NCBI GenBank assembly: GCA_022822245.1 | Contig: JAJECB010000257.1 | Span: 1-10,604, forward strand | Length of the DNA: 10,604 nt | DNA from: Gammaproteobacteria bacterium | Lineage (GTDB): Bacteria > Pseudomonadota > Gammaproteobacteria > HK1 | Direction: 5' to 3' | Shown here: positions 1 through 7,039 of the stretch, piece by piece | Layout of the letters: the number at the start of each line of letters is the position of its first letter | Numbering within the stretch: position 1 is the first letter of the stretch | Notes under the pieces: model-generated | Databases searched by the model: none | Seen by the model: only the letters and a program-made list of their open reading frames with translations | Told to the model about the DNA's origin: nothing | Program-made: the position numbers and the translations under genes

Positions 1-998
1 CGTGCCTCGACCGCCCGGAACGCGGCGATCGACAGCTCCCGGACCCGGTCGCACGTCTCCGGGGGGAGGGGGGCGGGGATGATGAGCTCCGACGCGTCGT
101 CGACGTACTTCGCGTTGTAGTCGTAGAAGTCGCGGCTCGGCACGATCTCGCCCGCGACCGACGCCTCCGGGTCGTCGTTGCCGAGTACCGCGCACTCGAT
201 CTCGTGGCAGCCCTGCGCGGCCGCCTCGACGAGCACCCTGGTGTCGAAGCCGGACGCGTCCTCGACGAGGCCGGGAAAGGCGGCGGGGTCGTCGATCCGG
301 TACACCCCGACGCTCGATCCGAGGTTCGCGGGCTTGACGAACATCGGGTAGCCGAGGCGGGCCTCCGCCTCCGCCTGGACGCGCCCGGGGTCGCGCCGCC
401 ACTCCGAGCGCCGGACCACGAGGTAGTCCATCACCGGGAGCCCCTCCGCCCGGAACGCGCGCTTCATCATCGCCTTGTCCATGGCCGCGGCGGATCCGAC
501 GACCCCCGCCCCGACGTAGGGGAGCCCCGCGAGCTCGAGGAGCCCCTGCACGGTTCCGTCCTCGCCGAAGGGGCCGTGCAGCAAGGGGAACACCACGTCG
601 AGGCTCGTGCCCCCGGCCGCCCGGCCGTCCTCGCCGGAACCGGCCGCCGGGTCGAGGGCGAACGGCTCCGCGGTGCTCGCGCCCCGGGCGAGGAGCCGCC
701 CGCCGTCCGGATAGGCGAGGAGGACCGGGTGCGCGTCGTGCGTTTCGCCGGCGGCAAGAGCGGGCGGGAGGCCGCCGCCCCCTTCGCCCGCCGCTGCCTC
801 GGCCCGCCGGCCGAGGAGCGCGGAAGCGGCGCCGCCGCCGGGAAGGCGCCACTCGCCGTCCTTCGCGATGTGGATGAGGGTGAGGTCGTACCGGGTGCGG
901 TCGATCGCCTCGAACACCGAGCGGGCGGAGGAGAGGGAGACCTCGTGCTCGCAGGAACGCCCCCCGAACACGAGCCCGACCCGGATCTTCCGCGACAT
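1..998 (-). CDS. ddl: D-alanine--D-alanine ligase (C-terminus beyond left edge)
   Basis: This ATP-grasp enzyme joins two D-alanines in the cytoplasm to make the dipeptide that ends the peptidoglycan stem. Translation from ATG at 998 gives 332 residues without a stop. The N-terminal domain opens with VGLVFGGRSCEHEVSLSSA (7-25), the Ddl signature; its EHE glutamate corresponds to E15 of E. coli DdlB. HGPFGEDGTVQG lies at 141-152 and the ATP-binding KPANLGSSVGV at 222-232. FYDYNAKY (291-298) carries the tyrosine-bearing loop typical of D-Ala-D-Ala rather than D-Ala-D-lactate ligases. Family members of the longer DdlA type run to about 360 residues, so the missing part should hold the last metal-binding Asp/Glu/Asn residues. 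A modest Shine-Dalgarno GAGGA (complement of 1009-1013) sits 10 nt before the ATG. Residues about 54-130 are rich in Gly and Ala. The gene is divergent from the peptidase gene at 1471. Confidence 0.95.
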   Translation of the reverse strand, partial: MSRKIRVGLVFGGRSCEHEVSLSSARSVFEAIDRTRYDLTLIHIAKDGEWRLPGGGAASALLGRRAEAAAGEGGGGLPPALAAGETHDAHPVLLAYPDGGRLLARGASTAEPFALDPAAGSGEDGRAAGGTSLDVVFPLLHGPFGEDGTVQGLLELAGLPYVGAGVVGSAAAMDKAMMKRAFRAEGLPVMDYLVVRRSEWRRDPGRVQAEAEARLGYPMFVKPANLGSSVGVYRIDDPAAFPGLVEDASGFDTRVLVEAAAQGCHEIECAVLGNDDPEASVAGEIVPSRDFYDYNAKYVDDASELIIPAPLPPETCDRVRELSIAAFRAVEA

Positions 999-1470
999 TC
1001 GGCTAGAATCCTCGAGCGGCCCGGAAGTTCACAGTCGAGTCGGATTTGCAGAGCGGTTTTCTGGACGAGACGTACGAGGCTGCGCTCGGTTCGGTGCGAC
1101 GGGGCTTCGAACGAAGACGGGTGGCTTCAACATCTCTCGTCGGTCCGAGGAGCAGCCTCGCTAGCCCGCATGTCTCACCAACTTACGTCGCGAGGGCGCG
1201 GAGATGCCGCTGTGACAAGGTGCACGGACCGAGAGACGCTGAAGGCGTAGTCGACACTACGTCGAAGCGGCTTGAGGGAGTACGCCTTGTCACAGCGAGC
1301 AGATCCGCGTCCGCTAGCCAAGAAGTTGGTGAGACATGCGGGCTAGTATAGGCCGTCCCGCGCCGGTTCAATCGGCCGGGCCGCATGCAACTGTCCCGCT
1401 CTCTTGCCACGGAGGCCGATCCTTGGCCAGTCCGCACATGTCAGCGACCGCATTCGGAGGGGCGTGAGCC
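999..1470. other. Divergent intergenic region between ddl and the peptidase gene
   Basis: This 472-bp stretch separates two divergent genes and should hold both promoters. Its middle (1161-1346) is the palindromic element listed separately, which leaves about 160 bp on the ddl side and about 124 bp on the peptidase side. I see no convincing protein gene: the frames open across it give Arg- and Ser-rich products typical of antisense or non-coding GC-rich DNA. No tRNA or sigma70 promoter of good quality was recognised in the flanks. The Shine-Dalgarno of the peptidase gene, GGAGGGG at 1456-1462, lies 8 nt before its ATG. Confidence 0.7.
1161..1346. mobile_element. MITE-like palindromic element with 24-bp perfect inverted ends
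   Basis: Positions 1161-1184 and 1323-1346 are exact reverse complements over 24 bp (left end CTAGCCCGCATGTCTCACCA, then ACTT). A second exact inverted pair, CGCTGTGACAAGG, occupies 1208-1220 and (as its complement) 1285-1297. A third, CGTAGT/ACTACG at 1246-1251 and 1256-1261, sits at the dyad centre. The outer and inner pairs share one centre (1253.5), so the whole 186 bp folds as a long imperfect hairpin. No transposase is encoded. Both ends contain CTAG, compatible with a TA duplication (IS630/Tc1-like, element 1164-1343) or a 4-bp CTAG duplication (IS5-like YTAR, element 1165-1342). I read it as a non-autonomous insertion. The parent family is not identified. Confidence 0.72.
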
Positions 1471-3273
1471 ATGGCCGCCGGAGGGGTCCGCGCCCGGCTC
1501 GCGCGCCTGCGCGACGCGATGCGCGAGCACGAGCTCGCCGCCTACCTCGTTCCGTCGAGCGACCCGCACCAGAGCGAGTACGTCCCGGAGCACTGGGCGC
1601 GGCGCCAGTGGCTGAGCGGGTTCACGGGCTCGGCCGGGGACGTCGTTGTCGGGCTCGAGGGGGGCGGTCTCTGGACCGACGGGCGCTACCATCTCCAGGC
1701 CCGGCAGCAGTTGCGCAGCAGCGGGATCAAGCTGTTTCCGGTCGGCGAGAAGGAAGTACCTACCGTCGAGGAGCACTTGGCGAGGACCCTGCCGCGTGGG
1801 GCCGCGGTGGGGGTGGACCCGGCCGTCATCAGCCTGAAGCGAACCCGCAAGATCGCGAAGAAGTTCGCTCCGGCCGGGCTGACCCTGAAGCCTGTCGACG
1901 AGAACCTCGTGGACGCAATCCGCGGCCCGGTGCCGGGCCGGCTCGCCCGCGCCCGCGTCGTGGCGCTTCCCACCCGCTTCGCGGGCGAGACGAGCGCGTC
2001 CAAGCTCCGGCGGGTGCGGCGCGCCATGCGAGAGCGCGGGGCCGACGCGCTCCTCGTCACCACCCTGGACGCCATCGCGTGGCTGTTCAACGTGCGCGGC
2101 TCCGACGTCGCCTACAACCCGGTGGTCATCGCGTACGCGGTGGTGACCCCGGACGAGGCAGTCCTCCACGTCGACCGCGGCAAGCTCGACCGTGCCGCCG
2201 AGGCCCACCTCCGCCGCACCGCCCGCATCGAGCCCTACGCGGCCATTCGCCGCACGCTCCGTGCCCTCGGGCGCCGCAAGGCCACGGTGTGGATCGATAC
2301 GGAGACCACGAGCTTCCTGTGCGGGCGTCTTCTCGACGGGGCGAAGCCGGTGTTCGCGCCTTCCCCCATCCCCCGCATGAAGGCGTGCAAGAACAAGGTG
2401 GAGCTGGCCGGCATCCGTGCCGCCCACCGGCGCGACGGGGTCGCCATGGTGCGCTTTCTCCACTGGCTGGATCGCTCCCTTCCGGAGGGCGGGATCACGG
2501 AGATGAGCGCCGCCGCCCGGCTCGAAGGGTTCCGGCGCGAGGGCGAGCACTTCCAGGGGCTGAGCTTCCCGACCATCGCGGGTTACGCCGGCCACGGGGC
2601 CATCATCCACTACTCGGTGGACGAGGCGAGCGACGTCCCCCTCCGCCCCGAGGGGCTCTTCCTCGTCGACTCGGGGGCCCACTACCTCGACGGGACGACC
2701 GACGTCACCCGCACCCTGCTCCTCGGCGGCCGGCCCACCGGCGCGCAGCGCGACGCCTACACCCGGGTGCTCAAGGGGCATGTCGCGATCGCCACCGCGC
2801 GCTTCCCGGTCGGCACCACCGGGGCGCGGCTCGACACCCTTGCCCGCGCCGCCCTCTGGCAGTCGGGGCGCGACTACGCGCACGGGACCGGGCACGGGGT
2901 GGGCGCGTTCCTCAACGTGCACGAGGGGCCGCAGTCGATCAGCCACCGCTCGACGTCGGTCCCTCTCGAACCCGGCAACGTCCAGTCGAACGAGCCCGGC
3001 TACTACGAGCCGGGGGAGTTCGGGATCCGCATCGAGAACCTGGTGGAAGTGGTCCGGGACGAAGCCATCGCCCCCCGCGAGTTCCTCCGCTTCGACACCC
3101 TCACCCTGTGCCCCATCGAGAAGCGGCTCGTTGATCCCGGGTTGCTCTCGGCGGACGAGCGCGAGTGGCTCGACGCGTACCACGCGCGGGTCCTCGAAAC
3201 CCTCGGCCCCGACCTCGATCGGGACGAAAGGGCCTGGCTGGAAGGGGCCTGCGCGCCCCTCGACGATGCCTGA
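1471..3273 (+). CDS. Aminopeptidase P family (M24, XPP-like) metallopeptidase
   Basis: This 600-residue enzyme belongs to the three-domain Xaa-Pro aminopeptidase group resembling eukaryotic XPNPEP1, longer than E. coli PepP (about 440 residues). Such enzymes remove an N-terminal residue preceding proline, using two metal ions, in the cytoplasm. Two creatinase-like N-terminal domains begin with LVPSSDPHQSEYVPEHW and SGFTGSAGDVVV. The C-terminal pita-bread domain contains all expected metal ligands: D400 and D411 (in DSGAHYLDGTTDVTRT), H475 (GTGHGVG), E508 (NEPGYY) and E522 (RIENL). H380 and H484 (VHEGP) match the catalytic histidines of human XPNPEP1, and the ligand spacing agrees with that enzyme. 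The start is ATG at 1471 with GGAGGGG 8 nt upstream. No signal peptide is visible. The gene leads a plus-strand cluster; the aminotransferase follows after 51 nt. Confidence 0.94.
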   Translation: MAAGGVRARLARLRDAMREHELAAYLVPSSDPHQSEYVPEHWARRQWLSGFTGSAGDVVVGLEGGGLWTDGRYHLQARQQLRSSGIKLFPVGEKEVPTVEEHLARTLPRGAAVGVDPAVISLKRTRKIAKKFAPAGLTLKPVDENLVDAIRGPVPGRLARARVVALPTRFAGETSASKLRRVRRAMRERGADALLVTTLDAIAWLFNVRGSDVAYNPVVIAYAVVTPDEAVLHVDRGKLDRAAEAHLRRTARIEPYAAIRRTLRALGRRKATVWIDTETTSFLCGRLLDGAKPVFAPSPIPRMKACKNKVELAGIRAAHRRDGVAMVRFLHWLDRSLPEGGITEMSAAARLEGFRREGEHFQGLSFPTIAGYAGHGAIIHYSVDEASDVPLRPEGLFLVDSGAHYLDGTTDVTRTLLLGGRPTGAQRDAYTRVLKGHVAIATARFPVGTTGARLDTLARAALWQSGRDYAHGTGHGVGAFLNVHEGPQSISHRSTSVPLEPGNVQSNEPGYYEPGEFGIRIENLVEVVRDEAIAPREFLRFDTLTLCPIEKRLVDPGLLSADEREWLDAYHARVLETLGPDLDRDERAWLEGACAPLDDA

Positions 3274-3324
3274 GAGGAGAGGGCAGGTGACCGGTTCGCC
3301 ATCGGCGGTTCGGGGAGGGCCGGG

Positions 3325-4548
3325 GTGAGCGCCTCCCCCGCGAATCCCCCCGCTTCCCCGGTCTCCGCCCGGCTCGCGGCCATCCAGTCCCCGATCATCC
3401 CGATCGTGATGGACCTCTACCGGCGCCACCCCGGCACCGTCTCTCTCGGGCAGGGAGTCGTCGGGTACGGCCCGCCCCCCGGGGTCGCGGACCGCATCGC
3501 CCGGTTCGGCGAGACGCCCGCCCACCATCTCTACCAGCCGGACGAGGGGACGCCCGAGCTCCGGACCGCCGTCGGGGAGAAGCTCGCCCGGGAGAACGGG
3601 ATCGACCCGACGGGGCGCGAGATCATGGTCACCGCGGGCGCGAATATGGGCATCCTGAACGCCCTCATCGCGGTCACCGATCCGGGCGACGAGGTCATCC
3701 TCCCCCGGCCCTACTTCTTCAACCACGAGATGGCGATCCGGATGGCCGGGGCGGTGCCCCGGATCGTGGCCTGCCGGCCGGACCACCAGCTCGACCTCGG
3801 GGCCATCGCGGCCGCCGTCGGCCCCCGCACCCGCGCCGCGCTGACCACCTCGCCCAACAATCCGAGCGGCGCGACCTACCCGGAAGCGGACCTCCGGGCG
3901 GTGAACGCCCTCTGCGCGGACCGCGGCCTCTACCACCTCCACGACGAGGCGTACGAGTACTTCGTGCACGACGGGGCGCGGCACTTCTCGCCGGGCGCGA
4001 TCCCGGGGAGCGCGCCCCACACCATCGAGTTCTGGTCGCTCAGCAAGGCATACGGGTTTGCGAGCTGGCGCATCGGGTACACCGCGTTCCCGGCCGGGCT
4101 CATGGAGACCCTGCTCAAGGTGCAGGACACGAACATCATCTGCGCCCCCGCGATCTCGCAGCACGCGGCCCTCGCCTGCCTGGACGCGGGCATCGACTGG
4201 TGCCGCCCTCACATCGAAGGGTTCGCCCCGAACCGGGAGCTCCTCCTCGACGCCCTCGCCGGCCTCGGCGACCGGGTGGAGGCGCCGCCCGCGAACGGCG
4301 CATTCTACGTCTTCATCCGGGTCGGCGGCGGCCGGCCCCTCGACGACATGGCGGTGGTGCGCGAGCTCATCGTCGAGCACGGGGTCGCGGTGGTTCCGGG
4401 GTCCGCGTTCGGGGTGGAGGCGGGGTGCTCCCTGCGGCTTTCCTACGCGGCGGTGGACCGCGACACGATGTCGGTCGGCGCACGGCGGCTTGTGGACGGG
4501 CTCCGGGCCATCACCGACCGAACGACAGGCAGGAGGACAGGAAAGTGA
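3325..4548 (+). CDS. PLP-dependent aminotransferase, class I/II
   Basis: This is a 407-residue fold-type I aminotransferase, which uses pyridoxal phosphate to move an amino group from an amino acid to a 2-oxo acid. Recognisable residues are Y70 in HLYQPDEGTPELR, N179 in SPNNPSG, D207 and Y210 in HDEAYEYF (cofactor binding), K241 in SLSKAYG (Schiff base), R249 in SWRIGY (phosphate) and R371 in LRLSYA (substrate carboxylate). The length is normal for the family. The start is GTG at 3325, chosen because GGAGG (3314-3318) lies 6 nt upstream and the N-terminus then reads straight into the small domain. The stop overlaps the next gene's GTG by 4 bases, so translational coupling is likely. The substrate cannot be read from the sequence; neighbours suggest amino acids released from peptides. 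Other class I/II functions, such as kynurenine-type or diaminopimelate-type transaminases, remain possible. Confidence 0.93.
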   Translation: MSASPANPPASPVSARLAAIQSPIIPIVMDLYRRHPGTVSLGQGVVGYGPPPGVADRIARFGETPAHHLYQPDEGTPELRTAVGEKLARENGIDPTGREIMVTAGANMGILNALIAVTDPGDEVILPRPYFFNHEMAIRMAGAVPRIVACRPDHQLDLGAIAAAVGPRTRAALTTSPNNPSGATYPEADLRAVNALCADRGLYHLHDEAYEYFVHDGARHFSPGAIPGSAPHTIEFWSLSKAYGFASWRIGYTAFPAGLMETLLKVQDTNIICAPAISQHAALACLDAGIDWCRPHIEGFAPNRELLLDALAGLGDRVEAPPANGAFYVFIRVGGGRPLDDMAVVRELIVEHGVAVVPGSAFGVEAGCSLRLSYAAVDRDTMSVGARRLVDGLRAITDRTTGRRTGK

Positions 4549-5468
4549 AGGTGGAGATCCCCTTCCGGCGCGAGCTCGAGTTCGAGTACGGCAGAGTCGA
4601 CCTCATCTCCCCGCCGGGGGCGGTGCCTGTGCGGCGGGTGGTTGCCCGCAACCCGAGCGCCTTCACCCTCTACGGCACCGGCACCTACATCGTCGGACGC
4701 GGCCGGGTCGCGGTCATCGACCCGGGGCCGGACCTCCCCGACCACGTGGAGGCCCTCGCCGCCGCCGTCGCTGGCGAGGAGGTGAGCCACATCCTCGTCA
4801 CCCACACCCACAACGACCACTCGCCCGCCACCCGGCCGTTCAAGGCGATGGTGGGGGCGGGCGCCGTCTACGGCTACGGACCGCACGGCTCGGGGAAGGA
4901 CGGAGTCCAGGTGGAGGAGGGCGGAGACATGGAGTTCGTGCCCGAGATCGAGGTGCGGGGCGGCGATGTCATCGAGGGGGACGGGTGGTCCTTCGAGTGC
5001 GTGCACACCCCCGGCCACACCTCGAACCACATCTGCTTCGCCCTTCGCGAGGACCGGACCCTCTTCTCCGGCGATCACGTGATGGGCTGGTCGACCAGCG
5101 TCATCTCGCCGCCGGACGGGGACATGAGCGACTACCTGCGAAGCCTTTCCCGCCTCCTAGACCGCGATGACGTCCGCTACTGGCCGACCCACGGACCGTG
5201 CATCGACGACCCGAAGCCCTACGTGCGCGCGTTCATCGCCCACCGCCGCGAGCGCGAGGAGCAGATCCTCGCCTGCCTTCGCGACGGGGTCGGCCGGATC
5301 CCGGACATGGTGCCGCGGATGTACGTCGGGCTCGCTCCCGGCCTTGTCCCCGCCGCGGGCCGCTCGGTGTTCGCGGCCATGCTCCGCCTCGTCGAGGGCG
5401 GCCAGGTGGTCACCGACGGCGAGCCGGCGGTGGACTCGCTCTACCGTCTTCCCACCGACTCCGGCTGA
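4545..5468 (+). CDS. Metallo-beta-lactamase-fold hydrolase, LACTB2-like
   Basis: This 307-residue protein has the full two-zinc metallo-beta-lactamase motif set: H87, H89, D91 and H92 in THTHNDHSP, H158 in HTPGHTSNH, D177 in FSGDHVMG and H216 in WPTHGP. The stretch GWSTSVISPPDGDMSDYL after D177 and the C-terminal winged-helix-like segment (about 235-300) are characteristic of the LACTB2/glyoxalase II-related branch. Members of that branch include thioester or phosphodiester hydrolases; the substrate here is unknown. The start is GTG at 4545, overlapping the aminotransferase stop (GTGA), with AGGAGG at 4531-4536 placed 8 nt upstream. No signal peptide is seen, so it is cytoplasmic and unlikely to be a secreted antibiotic-resistance lactamase. 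The overlap with the aminotransferase implies co-expression. Confidence 0.93.
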   Translation: MKVEIPFRRELEFEYGRVDLISPPGAVPVRRVVARNPSAFTLYGTGTYIVGRGRVAVIDPGPDLPDHVEALAAAVAGEEVSHILVTHTHNDHSPATRPFKAMVGAGAVYGYGPHGSGKDGVQVEEGGDMEFVPEIEVRGGDVIEGDGWSFECVHTPGHTSNHICFALREDRTLFSGDHVMGWSTSVISPPDGDMSDYLRSLSRLLDRDDVRYWPTHGPCIDDPKPYVRAFIAHRREREEQILACLRDGVGRIPDMVPRMYVGLAPGLVPAAGRSVFAAMLRLVEGGQVVTDGEPAVDSLYRLPTDSG

Positions 5469-5509
5469 GCCGGGAGCCGCGGGCCGCGGGCAGGAAGCCC
5501 ACGGTTCCG

Positions 5510-5524
5510 GGGGGCGGTGCCCCC
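5510..5524. terminator. GC hairpin between convergent genes, possible bidirectional terminator
   Basis: A 6-bp perfect stem, GGGGGC (5510-5515) with GCCCCC (5519-5524) and a 3-nt loop, lies in the 65-bp space between the convergent hydrolase and transporter genes. The position suits a terminator. No U-tract follows on either strand, so it is not a classic intrinsic terminator and termination could instead depend on Rho. Confidence 0.35.
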
Positions 5525-5533
5525 AGGGGCCGC

Positions 5534-6808
5534 TCAGGCGGCGGCGGGCTCGGCCTCCTCCTGTTCCCGGACGAAGGTGAGGAGCACCGCCCCGATCACG
5601 AGCACCACGATGACGGACAGGATCCCGAGCCGGGAGCTTCCGGTGAGGAGTCCGGTGATCGCCACCAGGGACGGCCCGATGATCGCCGCGAACCGGCCCA
5701 GCATGTTGAAGAACCCGAAGAACTCGCCGCTCTGGGCGGCAGGCACGAAGCGCGCGTAGAGCGAGCGCGAGACGGCCTGGACCCCGCCCTGGACGAGGCC
5801 GATGACCACCGCGAGGATGTAGAACTCGATGACCGAGGTCATGAAGTAGGCGTAGATGGTGACCCCCACGTACACCACCACCCCGAAGTAGAGGGTGGGT
5901 TTGGGGCCGACCCGCCGCGCAACGAATCCGTACACGAGGGCGGCGGGGAAGCCGACGAACTGCACGATGAGGAGGGCGACGATGAGGCTGTCGTCGGGGA
6001 AACCGAGCGCAAGCCCGTAGTCGACGGCCATCCGGATGATGGTGTGCACCCCGTCGATATAGAAGAAGTAGGCGACGAGGAAGAGGAGCGCCATCCGGTG
6101 GGTGCGGTGCTCGCGGATGGTCTTCGCGAGCGAGCGGAGCCCGGTCGCGACCGCCGAGGCAGTGCCCGCGGTCCGGGGCGGCTCCGGGACGTTCCGGAAC
6201 AGGGGAATGGAGAAGACGAGCCACCACACCGCGACGGTGATGAACGAGAGCTGCACCGCCGCGACACTGTCCGGGAGCCCGAACGTCGCGGGAGAGAGAA
6301 CCATCGCGACGTTGATCGCGAACAGGACCCCCCCGCCGATATAGCCGAGGGAGTAGCCGAAGCAGGAGACCTCGTCGTACCGGTCCGGGGAGCTCACGGA
6401 CATGATGAGGGCGTCGTAGAAGACGATTCCGCCCGAGAACCCGACAGTGGCGAGGACGTAGACGAGGGCGGCCATCGCCCAGTCTCCCTGCGCGACGAAG
6501 TAAAGTCCCGCCGCCATCACGATGCCGAGCGCGGTGAACACCCCGAGGTACTTCTTGCGGGTGCCGCCGCCGTCCGCGATGGCCCCGAGGATCGGGGCCG
6601 CGATGAGGATGAAGACGCTCGCGATCGAGTTCGCGAACCCAAGCTGGGCGGTGCTCACCACCGCGTCCGACTCCGCGCTCCAGTACTGCTTGAAGAAGAC
6701 CGGGAAGAAGCCGGCCATCACGGTGGTCGCGAACACCGAGTTGGCCCAGTCGTAGAGCGCCCACGAAAAGACGCGGCGATCACGAAACATCTCGCGAATT
6801 CTTCCCAT
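5534..6808 (-). CDS. MFS transporter, UMF1/Atg22-like family
   Basis: This 424-residue inner-membrane protein has about 12 hydrophobic segments. It begins FSWALYDWANSVFATT (14-29), the N-terminal signature of the UMF1 (unidentified major facilitator) family related to fungal Atg22 vacuolar effluxers. Further family features are GAIADGGGTRKKYL (75-88), a loop-2/3 motif of MFS proteins, YDEVSCFGYSLGYIGGG (144-160), and QGGVQAVSRSLYARFVP (340-356) followed by GEFFGFFNMLGRFAAIIGP. The C-terminus is a short acidic/alanine tail. The start is ATG at 6808 because AAGAAGG (complement of 6817-6823) lies 8 nt upstream; the longer in-frame reading to 7039 passes through repeats and hairpins and has Pro/Arg-rich junk composition. 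The substrate is unknown; Atg22 exports amino acids from the vacuole, but nothing here shows that role. It is convergent with the hydrolase gene. Confidence 0.92.
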   Translation of the reverse strand: MGRIREMFRDRRVFSWALYDWANSVFATTVMAGFFPVFFKQYWSAESDAVVSTAQLGFANSIASVFILIAAPILGAIADGGGTRKKYLGVFTALGIVMAAGLYFVAQGDWAMAALVYVLATVGFSGGIVFYDALIMSVSSPDRYDEVSCFGYSLGYIGGGVLFAINVAMVLSPATFGLPDSVAAVQLSFITVAVWWLVFSIPLFRNVPEPPRTAGTASAVATGLRSLAKTIREHRTHRMALLFLVAYFFYIDGVHTIIRMAVDYGLALGFPDDSLIVALLIVQFVGFPAALVYGFVARRVGPKPTLYFGVVVYVGVTIYAYFMTSVIEFYILAVVIGLVQGGVQAVSRSLYARFVPAAQSGEFFGFFNMLGRFAAIIGPSLVAITGLLTGSSRLGILSVIVVLVIGAVLLTFVREQEEAEPAAA

Positions 6809-6836
6809 TGCCGCCACCTTCTTTCGCTTCTTGCAG

Positions 6837-6853
6837 CGAGTGTAGCGCACTCG
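6837..6853. repeat. Small hairpin upstream of the transporter gene
   Basis: CGAGTG (6837-6842) and CACTCG (6848-6853) form a 6-bp inverted repeat around TAGCG, 29-45 nt upstream of the transporter ATG. It overlaps a weak minus-strand -10-like TACACT (complement of 6839-6844) that has no recognisable -35 partner. It could be an operator or a leader hairpin; its function is not determinable. Confidence 0.35.
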
Positions 6854-6887
6854 GTGCGCGCTGGCGTTCCGGGGTCCGGAGGGGTTC

Positions 6888-6926
6888 GGGAATCGGGGTC
6901 GGGAATCGGGGTCGGGAATCGGGTTC
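6888..6926. repeat. Tandem 13-bp repeat, three copies
   Basis: GGGAATCGGGGTC occurs at 6888-6900 and 6901-6913, followed by GGGAATCGGGTTC at 6914-6926, differing at one base. Each unit is itself a near-duplicate of the shorter CGGGAAT/CGGGGT alternation. It lies in the divergent spacer between the transporter and DUF4242 genes. Short G-rich intergenic repeats of this GGGAATCGGG style occur in several GC-rich proteobacteria; any link to those is inference. Confidence 0.8.
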
Positions 6927-6952
6927 CGAGTGCGGTTCTCGGGTCCGGGTGA

Positions 6953-6979
6953 GCAACCCGAAAGGGGTTGCAAGACCCC
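6953..6979. repeat. Two mutually exclusive hairpins
   Basis: GCAACCC (6953-6959) pairs perfectly with GGGTTGC (6965-6971) around a GAAAG loop. The right half of that stem, GGGGT (6964-6968), can instead pair with ACCCC (6975-6979) around TGCAAG. The two folds share bases and cannot coexist. They lie about 120-145 nt upstream of the DUF4242 start. Confidence 0.5.
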
Positions 6980-7039
6980 AATCAGGCCTCGCTGTTCCCT
7001 GCGGAGGGAACCCCGGGGAGCGATCCCGAGGTTTTGCAA
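6968..7039. repeat. 72-bp imperfect palindrome with a strong central hairpin
   Basis: The ends TTGCAAGACC (6968-6977) and GGTTTTGCAA (7030-7039) are inverted repeats matching at 9 of 10 positions. The centre is a perfect 7-bp stem, GTTCCCT (6994-7000) with AGGGAAC (7005-7011), closed by a GCGG loop. The two dyads are centred within one base of each other (7003.5 and 7002.5), and the arms between them pair poorly. It could be a REP-like element or the structured leader of the DUF4242 gene. Confidence 0.5.

Noticed and set aside
1100..1135. GGCTTCGAACGAAG-like sequence considered as a tRNA T-arm remnant.
   Set aside because: No acceptor, D or anticodon arm can be built around it; it is only a short local dyad.
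204..1250. Plus-strand open frame of 348 residues across ddl and into the spacer.
   Set aside because: It is antisense to ddl, has Arg/Glu/Gly-rich composition with no motif, and runs into the palindromic element.
1441..4380. Very long minus-strand open frame (979 residues) opposite the peptidase and aminotransferase genes.
   Set aside because: It is antisense to two genes with complete catalytic motifs, its product is Gly/Arg/Val/Asp-rich without any recognisable motif, and long antisense frames are expected in GC-rich DNA.
4545..5468. Antibiotic-resistance beta-lactamase interpretation of the metallo-beta-lactamase-fold protein.
   Set aside because: There is no signal peptide, and the motifs and C-terminal segment fit the LACTB2-like cytoplasmic branch.
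5198..6952. Plus-strand open frame of 584 residues opposite the transporter.
   Set aside because: It is highly charged (Asp/Glu/Arg/His) as expected for the complement of a membrane protein gene, which has clear UMF1-family motifs and a Shine-Dalgarno.
6809..7039. In-frame N-terminal extension of the transporter by 77 residues.
   Set aside because: It would be translated from tandem repeats and hairpins, is Pro/Arg-rich, and the internal ATG at 6808 has a good ribosome-binding site and the family's usual start.
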